Shown: one piece after another, positions 27,255 to 36,328 of the stretch
Numbering within the stretch: the stretch's first letter is position 1
Layout: each line of letters begins with the position of its first letter
Assembly (NCBI GenBank): GCA_900757655.1
Contig: CAAEOT010000004.1
Location: forward strand, 1 to 50,294
Source: an uncultured Oscillospiraceae bacterium
GTDB taxonomy: Bacteria > Bacillota > Clostridia > Oscillospirales > Oscillospiraceae
Length of the DNA: 50,294 nucleotides
Direction: 5' to 3'
Notes under the pieces: generated by a model
What the model saw: only the letters and a program-made list of their open reading frames with translations
Databases searched by the model: none
Told to the model about the DNA's origin: nothing
Program-made: the position numbers and the translations under genes

Positions 27255-27443
27255 TCACACAGCGCGGGTGACCTTGCCGCTGCGGAGGCAGCGGGTGCAT
27301 GCGTAGACGTGCTGGGGTTTGCCGTCCACGATGGCCTTGACGCGCTTCACATTGGGTTTCCAAGTGCGGTTCGAGCGGCGGTGAGAGTGGCTCACTTTGA
27401 TGCCGAAGCTCACGCCCTTGTCGCAAAACTGACATTTTGCCAT
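27255..27443 (-). CDS. rpmB: 50S ribosomal protein L28
   Basis: 62 residues: MAKCQFCDKGVSFG at the start, HSHRRSNRTWKPN in the middle, VYACTRCLRSGKV near the end. Four cysteines (4, 7, 49, 52) make it the zinc-binding form. SD GGAGGTG before ATG. Monocistronic, with its own promoter and terminator. Confidence 0.97.
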   Translation of the reverse strand: MAKCQFCDKGVSFGIKVSHSHRRSNRTWKPNVKRVKAIVDGKPQHVYACTRCLRSGKVTRAV

Positions 27444-27489
27444 TGGTTGAAGCACCTCCTTCTCTATTGTCTGCGAGAACAGCTTTCTC

Positions 27490-27518
27490 ATAATAGCAGA
27501 AACCCCGGCCGATTGCAA
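27490..27518 (-). promoter_or_regulatory. sigma-A promoter for rpmB
   Basis: Minus strand: TTGCAA (27518-27513), 17-bp spacer, TATTAT (27495-27490). Confidence 0.85.
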
Positions 27519-27590
27519 GATGATTTTCACATTTTCTGCGCATTTTCCGCCCCGCGGCCGGAAAAAATGCCCGGCACGCTGCAAAAGCCG

Positions 27591-27619
27591 TTGCCAAATG
27601 CCGCCGCTTTGGGTACAAT
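27591..27619 (+). promoter_or_regulatory. sigma-A promoter for hprK-murB-rapZ-whiA-dnaE
   Basis: TTGCCA (27591-27596), 17-bp spacer, TACAAT (27614-27619). Divergent from the rpmB promoter, about 70 bp away. Confidence 0.85.
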
Positions 27620-27707
27620 GGGATGCGGGGGAGCAGACGCTCCGCCCGGTACGAAAAAAATTCTTCGCCGCCGCACCGGCGGCTTCACCGGAAAGGAGGC
27701 GCGCACG

Positions 27708-28652
27708 ATGGGCGCACCGCATTATACCGTCGCGCTGCAGAAGGTCGCCGCCGAGCAGGGGCTGACCATCCTGCACGCGGCCGCAGACTACGCCACGCGC
27801 GAGATCCGCACGGCGGACGTCAACCGCCCGGGCCTGCAGCTGGCCGGGTTTTACAACTACTTTGACCCCGAGCGGCTGCAGATCATCGGCCGCGTTGAGA
27901 GCACGTATCTCGAGACGCTCACGCCCGACCAGCGGCGCGAACGCTTTGCGCAGTTCATGCACTACAACATCATCGGCCTTGTCATCTGCCACGGCATGGA
28001 CCCGTTCCCCGAGTGCCTGGAGATGGCCGAAAAGTACGACCGCAACCTCTTTCTCGTGCGCAAGGACACGTCGGAATTCATGGCCGACCTCATCGCCTCG
28101 CTCTCGGGCTATCTCGCCCCGCGGCTGACGCAGCACGGCGTGCTCGTCGAGGTGTTCGGCGAGGGCGTGCTCATCACGGGCGACAGCGGCGTCGGCAAGA
28201 GCGAGACGGCGCTCGAACTCATCAAGCGCGGCCACCGCCTCGTGGCGGACGATGCCGTGGAGATCAAGCGCGTCAACCGCACGACGCTCATGGGCTCTGC
28301 GCCAGAGATGATCCGCTACTACATGGAGCTGCGCGGCATCGGTGTGATCGACGCGCGGCGCATCTACGGCGTCGGCGCCGTCAAGCCCGAGACGCGCGTG
28401 GACCTCGTCGTACAGCTCGAGCCGTGGGAGGACGGCAAGGCCTACGACCGGCTGGGGCTGACGACGGAATACTGCGAGATCCTCAACGTGCGCGTGCCGT
28501 GCGTGACGATCCCGGTCGGGCCGGGGCGCAACCTTGCGGTCATTCTCGAGCTCGCCGCCATGAACAACCGCCAGAAGGGCATGGGCTTCAACGCGGCGCA
28601 GGAGCTCGCGATCGAGCACGACCGCAGCATTGACCTCGGCATCGGGTTCTGA
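27708..28652 (+). CDS. hprK: HPr kinase/phosphorylase
   Basis: 314 residues. Phosphorylates and dephosphorylates Ser46 of HPr, the signal for CcpA-dependent carbon control. Walker A GDSGVGKSE near residue 158, signature MELRGIGVIDARRIYGVGAV, and the C-terminal regulatory helix. Strong SD (GAAAGGAGG) before ATG 27708. First gene of a five-gene operon with gaps of 19, 4, 13 and 12 nt. Confidence 0.97.
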   Translation: MGAPHYTVALQKVAAEQGLTILHAAADYATREIRTADVNRPGLQLAGFYNYFDPERLQIIGRVESTYLETLTPDQRRERFAQFMHYNIIGLVICHGMDPFPECLEMAEKYDRNLFLVRKDTSEFMADLIASLSGYLAPRLTQHGVLVEVFGEGVLITGDSGVGKSETALELIKRGHRLVADDAVEIKRVNRTTLMGSAPEMIRYYMELRGIGVIDARRIYGVGAVKPETRVDLVVQLEPWEDGKAYDRLGLTTEYCEILNVRVPCVTIPVGPGRNLAVILELAAMNNRQKGMGFNAAQELAIEHDRSIDLGIGF

Positions 28653-28671
28653 CCCGGAAAGGAACTGGAAT

Positions 28672-29589
28672 ATGACGAATCTGGACCCCATCGTCCGCGC
28701 GCTGCGTGCGCAGCTGCCGGGCTTGGAGATTTTGGAATACGAACCGATGCGCGCGCACTGCTCGTTTCGCATCGGCGGACCGGCGCGCGCGCTCGTGCGC
28801 CCCGCGTCCGCGGAGGAGACGGCGGCCGTCTGCCGCATCGTGCGCGAGGGCGGCGCGCAGCCGCTCATCATCGGCAACGGCACGAACCTGCTCATTACCG
28901 ACGGGGCGGTCGACCGCATCGTTGTGCAGATGGGCGAGCGCATGGCGGACGTGACGCGCGCGGACGAGACGCACCTGTACGCGGGTGCGGGCATCCCGCT
29001 CGCGCGGCTGGCGCAGGCGGCGCTGGGCTATGGCCTCGCGGGGCTGGAGTTTGCCCACGGCATCCCCGGGTCGCTGGGCGGCGCGGTGTCGATGAACGCG
29101 GGCGCTTACGGCGGCGAGATGAAGGACGTCGTCGTCTCGACACGCTACCTGGACAGGGAGCTGAACCTGCGCGAGGCCGTGGGCGCGGAGCACGCGTTCG
29201 GCTACCGGCACAGCGTGTTTTCCGACACGGACTGCGTCGTGCTCGGCAGCACGCTCGCGCTCACGCCGGACGACCCGGCGGCCATTCAGGCGCGTATGCG
29301 CGACCTGAGCGAGCGCCGCCGCAGCCGCCAGCCGCTGGAGCTGCCGAGCGCCGGCAGCACGTTCAAGCGCCCCGTGGGCGGCTACGCCGCCGCGCTCATC
29401 GATCAGGCCGGGCTCAAGGGCTGCGCCGTCGGCGGCGCGCAGGTGAGCGAGAAGCACGCGGGCTTCGTCGTCAACCGCGGCGGGGCCACGTTTGACGATG
29501 TGCTGCGGCTTATGGACCACATCCGCAGCGAGGTGCTGCGCACGTCCGGCGTGGAGCTCGAGCCGGAAGTGAAGATCATCCGGGGGTGA
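28672..29589 (+). CDS. murB: UDP-N-acetylenolpyruvoylglucosamine reductase
   Basis: 305 residues. FAD-dependent reduction step making UDP-MurNAc for peptidoglycan. CSFRIGGPARALVRP, the FAD-binding stretch GNGTNLLITDGAVD, FAHGIPGSLGGAVSMNAGAYG, and the catalytic region with LPSAGSTFKRP, then EKHAGFVVN. ATG 28672 follows AAAGGA. It is a common partner of hprK/rapZ in Clostridia. Confidence 0.97.
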   Translation: MTNLDPIVRALRAQLPGLEILEYEPMRAHCSFRIGGPARALVRPASAEETAAVCRIVREGGAQPLIIGNGTNLLITDGAVDRIVVQMGERMADVTRADETHLYAGAGIPLARLAQAALGYGLAGLEFAHGIPGSLGGAVSMNAGAYGGEMKDVVVSTRYLDRELNLREAVGAEHAFGYRHSVFSDTDCVVLGSTLALTPDDPAAIQARMRDLSERRRSRQPLELPSAGSTFKRPVGGYAAALIDQAGLKGCAVGGAQVSEKHAGFVVNRGGATFDDVLRLMDHIRSEVLRTSGVELEPEVKIIRG

Positions 29590-29593
29590 CGGA

Positions 29594-30457
29594 ATGGAAT
29601 TTCTGATCGTATCGGGCCTGTCTGGCGGCGGCAAGAGCCGCGCGGCCGACGTGCTGGAGGATCTGGACTTTTACTGCGTGGACAATCTGCCGGTGGCACT
29701 GCTGACGCGGTTTGCCGAGCTGTGCCTTGCCACGCGCGGAAGATATGAAAAGGTCGCGCTCGTGACGGACATCCGCAGCCAGGAGAGCTTTACCGAGCTC
29801 TTTGCCGCGCTCGGCGAGCTGGCAAACATGGGCGTGGATTACCGCATTTTGTTCGTCGAGGCGTCGGAGAGCGCCATCGTGCGCCGCTACAAGGAGTCGC
29901 GCCGGCCGCACCCGCTGCAGGCCGAGAGCGGCTGCTCCCTGCCCGAGGCCGTGCGCCGCGAGAGCGAGCTGCTCGCCCCCGTGCGCGAGCGCGCCGACTA
30001 TGTCATCAACACGACGGGCCTCACGCTCGCCATGCTGCAAAAACGCATCTGCGAGTACTTTGCCGACGGCGGCACCCGGCGCGATATTCTGGTCAACGTC
30101 GTGTCCTTCGGCTTCAAGTACGGCATCCCGATCGACGCCGACCTCGTGTTCGACGTGCGCTTTCTGCCGAACCCGTTTTATGTCGAAAAGCTCCGCCCTA
30201 TGAGCGGCATGGACGCCGAGGTGCAGGAATACGTCCTGCGCAGCGACGTGGCGAAGAATTTTCTCGCCAAGCTCACCGACATGATCGACTTTCTCCTGCC
30301 GCAGTACGCCGCCGAGGGGCGCTACGCGCTCACGATCGGCATCGGCTGCACCGGCGGCCAGCACCGCAGCGTGGCCGTGGCCAAGGCGCTGACGGATTAT
30401 CTCGCCGCGCGCGACGCCAACGTCCGCCTGCGCAACCGGGATTTCCCCAAGACCTGA
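29594..30457 (+). CDS. rapZ: RNase adapter / nucleotide-binding protein RapZ (YvcJ)
   Basis: 287 residues. P-loop GLSGGGKSRA near residue 9, FYCVDNLPVALL, then the C-terminal domain with NVVSFGFKYGIP, DVRFLPNPFY and the ending IGIGCTGGQHRSVAVA. In E. coli it targets the small RNA GlmZ to RNase E; in Firmicutes (YvcJ) it is a GTPase with a less clear role. Only 4 nt after murB. Confidence 0.96.
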   Translation: MEFLIVSGLSGGGKSRAADVLEDLDFYCVDNLPVALLTRFAELCLATRGRYEKVALVTDIRSQESFTELFAALGELANMGVDYRILFVEASESAIVRRYKESRRPHPLQAESGCSLPEAVRRESELLAPVRERADYVINTTGLTLAMLQKRICEYFADGGTRRDILVNVVSFGFKYGIPIDADLVFDVRFLPNPFYVEKLRPMSGMDAEVQEYVLRSDVAKNFLAKLTDMIDFLLPQYAAEGRYALTIGIGCTGGQHRSVAVAKALTDYLAARDANVRLRNRDFPKT

Positions 30458-30470
30458 GCGGAGGCGCGCC

Positions 30471-31370
30471 ATGTCCTTTGCATCCGATGTCAAAAACGAG
30501 CTGTGCCGCGTGCCGCTCGGCCGCCACTGCTGCGCCGTGGCCGAGGCTTACGGCGTGCTGCTGTACTGCCACACGTTCACGACGCGCGAGATCCGCATCG
30601 TCACGGCGTGCGACGCGCTGGCCGAGCGGCTGCCGAAGCTCTTTCGCCGCGCGTTCGGCGCGCACTTTGCCCTGCCCGCCGCCGAAAAGACCGGCGGCCG
30701 CCATGTGCTGACCATCACCGACCGCGCCGCCATCGAGACGGTGTTTGCCGCCTTCGGCGCCGACCTCTCGCGCACGGTCGCGCACCATATCAACCTCGCC
30801 GTGCTCGAAAACGACTGCTGTAAGGCGTCGTTCCTGCGGGGGGCGTTTCTCGCCGGCGGCAGCGTGACCGACCCGAGCAAGAACTACCATCTCGAGCTCA
30901 TCACGGCGCACGCAAGCGTCAGCCGCGAGACGGCCGCCCTGCTCACGGAGCTGGGCTTTGCCGCGCGCAGCATCGACCGCGGCGCCAACACCGTGCTCTA
31001 CTTTAAAAAGTCCGAGGCCATTGAGGACTTTCTGACCAAGATCGGCGCGCCCTGCGCCGCCATGGACATCATGTCCGCCAAGGTGGAGAAGTCCATGAAC
31101 AACACCATCAACCGCAAGGTCAACTGCGACACCGCCAACGCCGACAAGGTCGTGGCCGCGGCGCAGGAACAGATCGACGCCATCCGCCGCATCGAGCGCG
31201 ACTACGGGCTCGACGTGCTGCCGGAAAAGCTGCAGAGCGCGGCGCTGCTGCGCATTGCCAATCCCGAGGCCAGCCTTGCCGACCTCGCCACGCTCTCGTA
31301 CCCGCCGGTGACGAAGAGCTGCCTGAACTACCGGCTGAAAAAACTCATGGAATTTCACATGGACGACTGA
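30471..31370 (+). CDS. whiA: DNA-binding protein WhiA (YvcL)
   Basis: 299 residues, slightly short. N-terminal half related to LAGLIDADG homing endonucleases (SFLRGAFLAGGSVTDPSKNYHLEL) without nuclease residues, then a C-terminal helix-turn-helix (ASLADLATLSYPPVTKSCLNYRL). It affects cell division and metabolism in Bacillus. The usual neighbour yvcK is missing between rapZ and this gene (13-nt gap). Confidence 0.96.
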   Translation: MSFASDVKNELCRVPLGRHCCAVAEAYGVLLYCHTFTTREIRIVTACDALAERLPKLFRRAFGAHFALPAAEKTGGRHVLTITDRAAIETVFAAFGADLSRTVAHHINLAVLENDCCKASFLRGAFLAGGSVTDPSKNYHLELITAHASVSRETAALLTELGFAARSIDRGANTVLYFKKSEAIEDFLTKIGAPCAAMDIMSAKVEKSMNNTINRKVNCDTANADKVVAAAQEQIDAIRRIERDYGLDVLPEKLQSAALLRIANPEASLADLATLSYPPVTKSCLNYRLKKLMEFHMDD

Positions 31371-31382
31371 AAGGAACGCACG

Positions 31383-34300
31383 ATGGGGTTTGCACACCTG
31401 CACGTACATAGTGAATACAGCCTGCTCGACGGCGCGTGCCGCATCGGGCCGCTCATTGAGCGCGCCCGCGAGCTGGGCCAGACCGCGCTGGCGATCACCG
31501 ACCACGGTGTCATGTACGGCGCGGTCGCTTTTTACAAGGCGGCCGTCGCCGCCGGTATCCGGCCGATCATCGGCTGCGAGGTCTATGTCGCCCCGCGCGG
31601 CATGACCGACCGCGTCCACGGCGTGGACGACGCCTACACGCACCTGATCCTGCTCTGCCGCGACGAGACGGGCTACCACAACCTGTGCTACCTCGTGTCG
31701 GCCGCGTTTGAGCGCGGGTTTTACGGCAAGCCGCGCATCGACTGGCCGCTGCTGCACAAGCACGCCGAGGGGCTCATCTGTCTGAGCGGCTGCGTGGCGG
31801 GCGACATTCCGCGCGCGATTTTGCGCGGGGACTATGATGCTGCCAAGGCGCGCGCCGAGGAGCTGCAGGAGCTGTTCGGCGAGGAAAACTTCTACCTCGA
31901 GCTGCAAAACCACCACATGACCGACGAGGCGCGCGTGCGCGCGGCGCTGCTGCGCATCCACCGCGAGACGGGCATCCCCCTCGCGGCGACGAACGACGTG
32001 CACTACATTAAAAAGCAGGACGCCTACAATCAGGACGTGCTGCTGTGCATCCAGACCGGCCAGACGCTCGACAGTCCGGACCGGCTGCGCTTTCCGAACG
32101 ATGAGTTTTACCTCAAGAGCGAGGCCGAGATGCGCGCGCTCTTTGACGAATATCCCGACGCGGTGGAAAACACGCAGCGCATCGCTGACCGCTGTCATTT
32201 TGACTTCACGTTCGGCCACTACCACCTGCCGCGTTTCCTGCTGCCGGAGGGGGAGACGGACGCGGACGCCTATCTCACGAAGCTGTGCGAGCGCGGTTTC
32301 GCCCGGCGCTACGGCGACCGGCCGGAGGTGCACAAGCGGCTGGACTATGAGCTCAACATGATCCGGCGCATGGGCTTTGTGGACTACTTTCTCATCGTGA
32401 GCGATTTCATTGCCTACGCCAAGGGGCAGCACATCCCCGTCGGGCCGGGGCGCGGCAGCGCGGCCGGCAGCGTCGTGTCCTACTGCCTGGGCATCACGGA
32501 TGTCGACCCCGTGCAATATAACCTCTACTTCGAGCGCTTTCTCAACCCGGAGCGCGTGAGTATGCCGGATATCGACGTGGACTTCTGCGTGCAGCGGCGC
32601 GGGGAAGTGATCGACTACGTCATCCGCAAATACGGCGCCGACCACGTGGCGCAGATCGTCACCTTCGGCACCATGGCCGCGCGCGCGGCCGTGCGCGACG
32701 TCGGCCGGGTCATGAACCTGACCTACGCCGAGACCGACGCCGTGGCCAAGGCCATCCCCGGCGGCATCAACACCACGCTCGACGAGGCACTGCAGCAGTC
32801 GCAGACGCTGCGCGCAATGTATGACGGCGACGACCGGCTGCACCAGCTCATCGACACGGCCCGCGCCATCGAGGGGATGCCGCGGCACGCGTCCACGCAC
32901 GCGGCGGGCGTGGTCATCACGGAGCAGCCGGTGTATGCCTACGTGCCGCTGGCGAGCAACGACGGCGCACTCGTGTGCCAGTTTCAGATGACGACGCTCG
33001 AGGAGCTCGGCCTGCTGAAGATGGACTTTCTCGGCCTGCGCAACCTCACCGTGCTCGAGGACGCGGCGCGGCAGGTGCGCCGCCGCGAGCCGGGATTTCA
33101 GGTCGAGCACATCCCGCTCGACGATCCGAAAACGTTTGATATGCTCGCCGCCGGGCGCACCGTCGGCGTGTTCCAGCTCGAGAGCGCGGGCATCACGGCC
33201 GTGTGCATGGGGCTGCGCCCACACAGCATCGAGGACATCACCGCCGTCATCGCGCTCTACCGCCCCGGGCCGATGGAGAGCATCCCGCGGTTTCTCGCCT
33301 GCTCGGCGCACCCGGAGCGCATCACCTACAAGCACCCGCTGCTCGAGCCGATCCTCGCCGTGACCTATGGCTGCATCGTCTATCAGGAGCAGGTCATTGA
33401 GATCTTCAGGCAGCTGGCCGGGTTCTCGCTCGGCCAGGCGGACATGATCCGCCGCGCCATGTCCAAGAAAAAGGAGGCCGTCATCACGGCCGAGCGCGCC
33501 GCCTTCGTGCACGGCGACCCGGAGCGGAACATCCCCGGCGCGGTGGCCAGAGGCGTGCCGGAGCAGACGGCAAACGATATCTACGACGAGATCCTAGCCT
33601 TCGCGAGCTACGCCTTCAACAAGGCGCACGCGGTGTCCTACGCCATCGTGTCCTACCGCACGGCGTATATGAAGCGCAACTATCCGCATGAATATATGGC
33701 GGCGCTGCTGACCTCCGTGCTCGACAACACGCCGAAGGTCACGGAGTACATCGCCGAGTGCCGCGAGCTGGGCATCCGCCTGCTGCCGCCGGACATCAAC
33801 GCGTCCGACGCGGACTTCACCGTCGAGGGCAATGACCTGCGCTTCGGCCTTGTGGCCATCAAGGGCGTGGGGCGTGGGCTGATCCAGGCGCTCATGCGCG
33901 AGCGGGAGATCGGCGGACCGTTTACGGCGTTTGACGAATTCTGCCGCCGCATGAACGGGCACGACCTCAACCGCCGCGCCGTCGAGAGCCTCATCCGCGC
34001 CGGGTGCTTTGACCGCATGGGCTACAAGCGCAAGGCGCTCATGCAGTCGGTCGACCGCGTGCTCAACGGCGCCGCGAGCGAGAGCCGCATGAATCTCACC
34101 GGCCAGATGAACCTCTTCAGCGCGCCGGACGACGGGGGAGCGCCCACCGACACGACGCAGCTCGTGCTGCCGGACGTGGAGGAGTTCACGCGCGCGGAGC
34201 TCATGGCCATGGAGCGCGAGACGACCGGGCTCTACCTCACCGGCCACCCGATGGACGATTACCGCGCGCTCGCGCAGCAGGCCAAGGCCGCACCCATGGG

Positions 34301-34901
34301 TGACATCCTCGCGAGCTTTCACGCCCCGGCCACCGCCGCGCACCGCTACCGCGACGGGCAGCGCGTCGTGCTTGCCGGCATCTGCACCGCCAGCCGCGAG
34401 CGCGCCACGCGCAAGAACACCCGCATGGCCTACCTCCAGCTCGAGGATGACGGCGGCAGCATGGAGGTGCTCGTGTTTTCGCCCGCGCTCGATGCCTGCC
34501 GCGACCTGCTCGCGCAGGAAAATCCCGCGCTGTTCGTATCCGGGCGCATCTCGACGCGCGACGAGTCCGACCCGCAGCTCGTGGCGGACAAGGTCCTGCC
34601 GCTGACCGAGCAGGGACTCCAGACCCTGCGCACGCCGCCGCGCCGCGATCCGCCGCCCCGGCCCGAGCCGCCGAAGCGGCACCGCCTCTGGGTGCGGCTG
34701 CCGGATTCCGGGCACCCCGCGCTCAAGCGCATAGAGCTGATCCTGAAAATGTTCCCCGGCGACGAGCAGCTCGTGCTCGTGTTCGAGGACACCGGCAAGC
34801 GCGCCGCCGCCCGCTGCGTCGTGCACCCCGCGCTCGTCGAGGAGCTGCGCGAGCTCGCCGGGCCGGGCAATGTCGCCGTCACGGAGGAGAAAACCCGTTG
34901 A
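31383..34901 (+). CDS. dnaE: DNA polymerase III subunit alpha
   Basis: 1172 residues, the usual DnaE1 length. N-terminal PHP domain (FAHLHVHSEYSLLDG), palm with the catalytic PDIDVDF near residue 394, GPGRGSAAGS before it, helix-hairpin-helix region near 830, and a C-terminal OB fold (from ~970). Ends with a short variable tail. Last gene of the hprK operon; the next promoter overlaps its stop codon. Confidence 0.98.
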   Translation: MGFAHLHVHSEYSLLDGACRIGPLIERARELGQTALAITDHGVMYGAVAFYKAAVAAGIRPIIGCEVYVAPRGMTDRVHGVDDAYTHLILLCRDETGYHNLCYLVSAAFERGFYGKPRIDWPLLHKHAEGLICLSGCVAGDIPRAILRGDYDAAKARAEELQELFGEENFYLELQNHHMTDEARVRAALLRIHRETGIPLAATNDVHYIKKQDAYNQDVLLCIQTGQTLDSPDRLRFPNDEFYLKSEAEMRALFDEYPDAVENTQRIADRCHFDFTFGHYHLPRFLLPEGETDADAYLTKLCERGFARRYGDRPEVHKRLDYELNMIRRMGFVDYFLIVSDFIAYAKGQHIPVGPGRGSAAGSVVSYCLGITDVDPVQYNLYFERFLNPERVSMPDIDVDFCVQRRGEVIDYVIRKYGADHVAQIVTFGTMAARAAVRDVGRVMNLTYAETDAVAKAIPGGINTTLDEALQQSQTLRAMYDGDDRLHQLIDTARAIEGMPRHASTHAAGVVITEQPVYAYVPLASNDGALVCQFQMTTLEELGLLKMDFLGLRNLTVLEDAARQVRRREPGFQVEHIPLDDPKTFDMLAAGRTVGVFQLESAGITAVCMGLRPHSIEDITAVIALYRPGPMESIPRFLACSAHPERITYKHPLLEPILAVTYGCIVYQEQVIEIFRQLAGFSLGQADMIRRAMSKKKEAVITAERAAFVHGDPERNIPGAVARGVPEQTANDIYDEILAFASYAFNKAHAVSYAIVSYRTAYMKRNYPHEYMAALLTSVLDNTPKVTEYIAECRELGIRLLPPDINASDADFTVEGNDLRFGLVAIKGVGRGLIQALMREREIGGPFTAFDEFCRRMNGHDLNRRAVESLIRAGCFDRMGYKRKALMQSVDRVLNGAASESRMNLTGQMNLFSAPDDGGAPTDTTQLVLPDVEEFTRAELMAMERETTGLYLTGHPMDDYRALAQQAKAAPMGDILASFHAPATAAHRYRDGQRVVLAGICTASRERATRKNTRMAYLQLEDDGGSMEVLVFSPALDACRDLLAQENPALFVSGRISTRDESDPQLVADKVLPLTEQGLQTLRTPPRRDPPPRPEPPKRHRLWVRLPDSGHPALKRIELILKMFPGDEQLVLVFEDTGKRAAARCVVHPALVEELRELAGPGNVAVTEEKTR

Positions 34902-34926
34902 CGCGCCGGGCATTTTATGGTATCAT
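34898..34926 (+). promoter_or_regulatory. sigma-A promoter for the CNNM/CBS gene pair
   Basis: TTGACG (34898-34903), 17-bp spacer, TATCAT (34921-34926); it overlaps the dnaE stop. The leader holds an imperfect hairpin CTCCC..CCGG / CCGG..GGGAG (about 34941-34971) before the ribosome site. Confidence 0.78.
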
Positions 34927-34996
34927 GAACGTTAATTTATCTCCCGTCCGGATAGGCACCGGCCGGGGGAGGTATTCAGGAGTGTGATGATCCGCA

Positions 34997-36328
34997 ATGG
35001 ACGCTGGCCCTAAGCAGGATTTATGGAATCTTTTGCCTGTTATCATCGTGCTGCTCCTTGGCGCGGCCTATTTCGCCGTCATGGAGACAGCCTTCGCATC
35101 CGCGAGCCGCATCCGGCTCAAAGCCGCCGCAGATCACGGCAACCGCCGCGCCGAGCAGGCGATGTATGTGCTCGATCACTTCGATCGGGCGATCACGACG
35201 CTGCTGATCGGTACGAACATTCTGCACCTGACGATCGCGACGCTCGTGACCGTGGCCGTGCAGCGGCAGTGGGGCATGTGGGCCGTCACCGCCGGCACGC
35301 TCATCACGACCGTGGTCGTGTTCTTCGCCGGGGAGATGCTGCCCAAGAGCATTGCCAAGAAATACGCCGAGCGGCTGGCCATGCGCACGGCGCGTTCGCT
35401 GCGGTTTTTCATGGTGCTCTTTCAACCCCTGTCCGCCATGCTCACCGCCTTCGGCAACGCCGCCGCCCGCCGCATCCAGAGCGAGCCCGCCGTGACCGTG
35501 ACGGAGGATGAGCTGGCCGACATCATTGAAAACATGACCGACGACGGGGAGCTGACCGCCGAGCGCGGCGAGCTCATGAGCTCGGCCCTGTCGTTTGCCG
35601 AGGTGCCGGTCGAGAGCGTCATCACGGCGCGCGTGGACGTCGCCGCCGTGGACGTGGACGATCCGCCGGAGGAGATCCTCGCCTACGTGCGCGAGCAGCG
35701 CCACAGCCGCCTGCCCGTGTACGCCGACAGCATTGATAATGTGATCGGCATCCTGCAGATCCGCAAATACATCAAGGCCTGCATCAAAGCCGGCGGCAAG
35801 GCCGTGGACGTCCGGCCCCTGCTCGACGAGCCCGTGTTCGTGCACCAGAGCACCCTCATCGCCGAGGTGCTGCCCGAGCTCAGCCGCCGCAAGGCCAATC
35901 TCGCCATCGTCACCGACAACTACGGCGGCACCCTCGGCATCGTGACCGTGGAGGACATCGTTGAGGAGCTCGTCGGCGAGATCTGGGACGAGGACGACGT
36001 CGTGGAGGAGTCGTTCGTGCCGCTCGGCGGCGGCCGCTACGAGGTTGATGCCGAGATGACCGTCGGCGAGGTGTTCGACCGGCTCGACTACACCGACCCC
36101 GAGGACGACGAGGAACTGCAGTATAAGCTGCTCGGCGAGTGGACGTATGAGCAGTTTTCCTACATCCCGCGCGAGCGGGAGGGCTTCCGCTATCACCGGC
36201 TTGACGTGCGCATTGCCGACATGAAGCAAAAGCGCATCGTCAAGCTCATCGTGCGCCTGCTGCCGGAGGAGCCCGACACGGACGCGGCCGCCGAAGCGGC
36301 CCCGGAGAAGGGGGGCGAGACGGCATGA
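34997..36328 (+). CDS. CNNM/CBS-domain (HlyC/CorC-type) membrane protein 1
   Basis: 443 residues. N-terminal CNNM (DUF21) membrane domain with about four segments (FAVMETAFASASRIRLK, FAGEMLPKSIAKKYA), a CBS pair (~200-325, with HSRLPVYADSIDNVIGIL and GGTLGIVTVEDIVEELVGEI) and a CorC_HlyC domain. Family members act in Mg2+/Co2+ efflux or divalent metal homeostasis; haemolysin naming is historical. Its stop overlaps the ATG of a paralogue. Confidence 0.94.
   Translation: MDAGPKQDLWNLLPVIIVLLLGAAYFAVMETAFASASRIRLKAAADHGNRRAEQAMYVLDHFDRAITTLLIGTNILHLTIATLVTVAVQRQWGMWAVTAGTLITTVVVFFAGEMLPKSIAKKYAERLAMRTARSLRFFMVLFQPLSAMLTAFGNAAARRIQSEPAVTVTEDELADIIENMTDDGELTAERGELMSSALSFAEVPVESVITARVDVAAVDVDDPPEEILAYVREQRHSRLPVYADSIDNVIGILQIRKYIKACIKAGGKAVDVRPLLDEPVFVHQSTLIAEVLPELSRRKANLAIVTDNYGGTLGIVTVEDIVEELVGEIWDEDDVVEESFVPLGGGRYEVDAEMTVGEVFDRLDYTDPEDDEELQYKLLGEWTYEQFSYIPREREGFRYHRLDVRIADMKQKRIVKLIVRLLPEEPDTDAAAEAAPEKGGETA

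Noticed and set aside
30330..33512. 1060-codon minus-strand frame opposite rapZ-whiA-dnaE
   Set aside because: Antisense shadow of three conserved genes.
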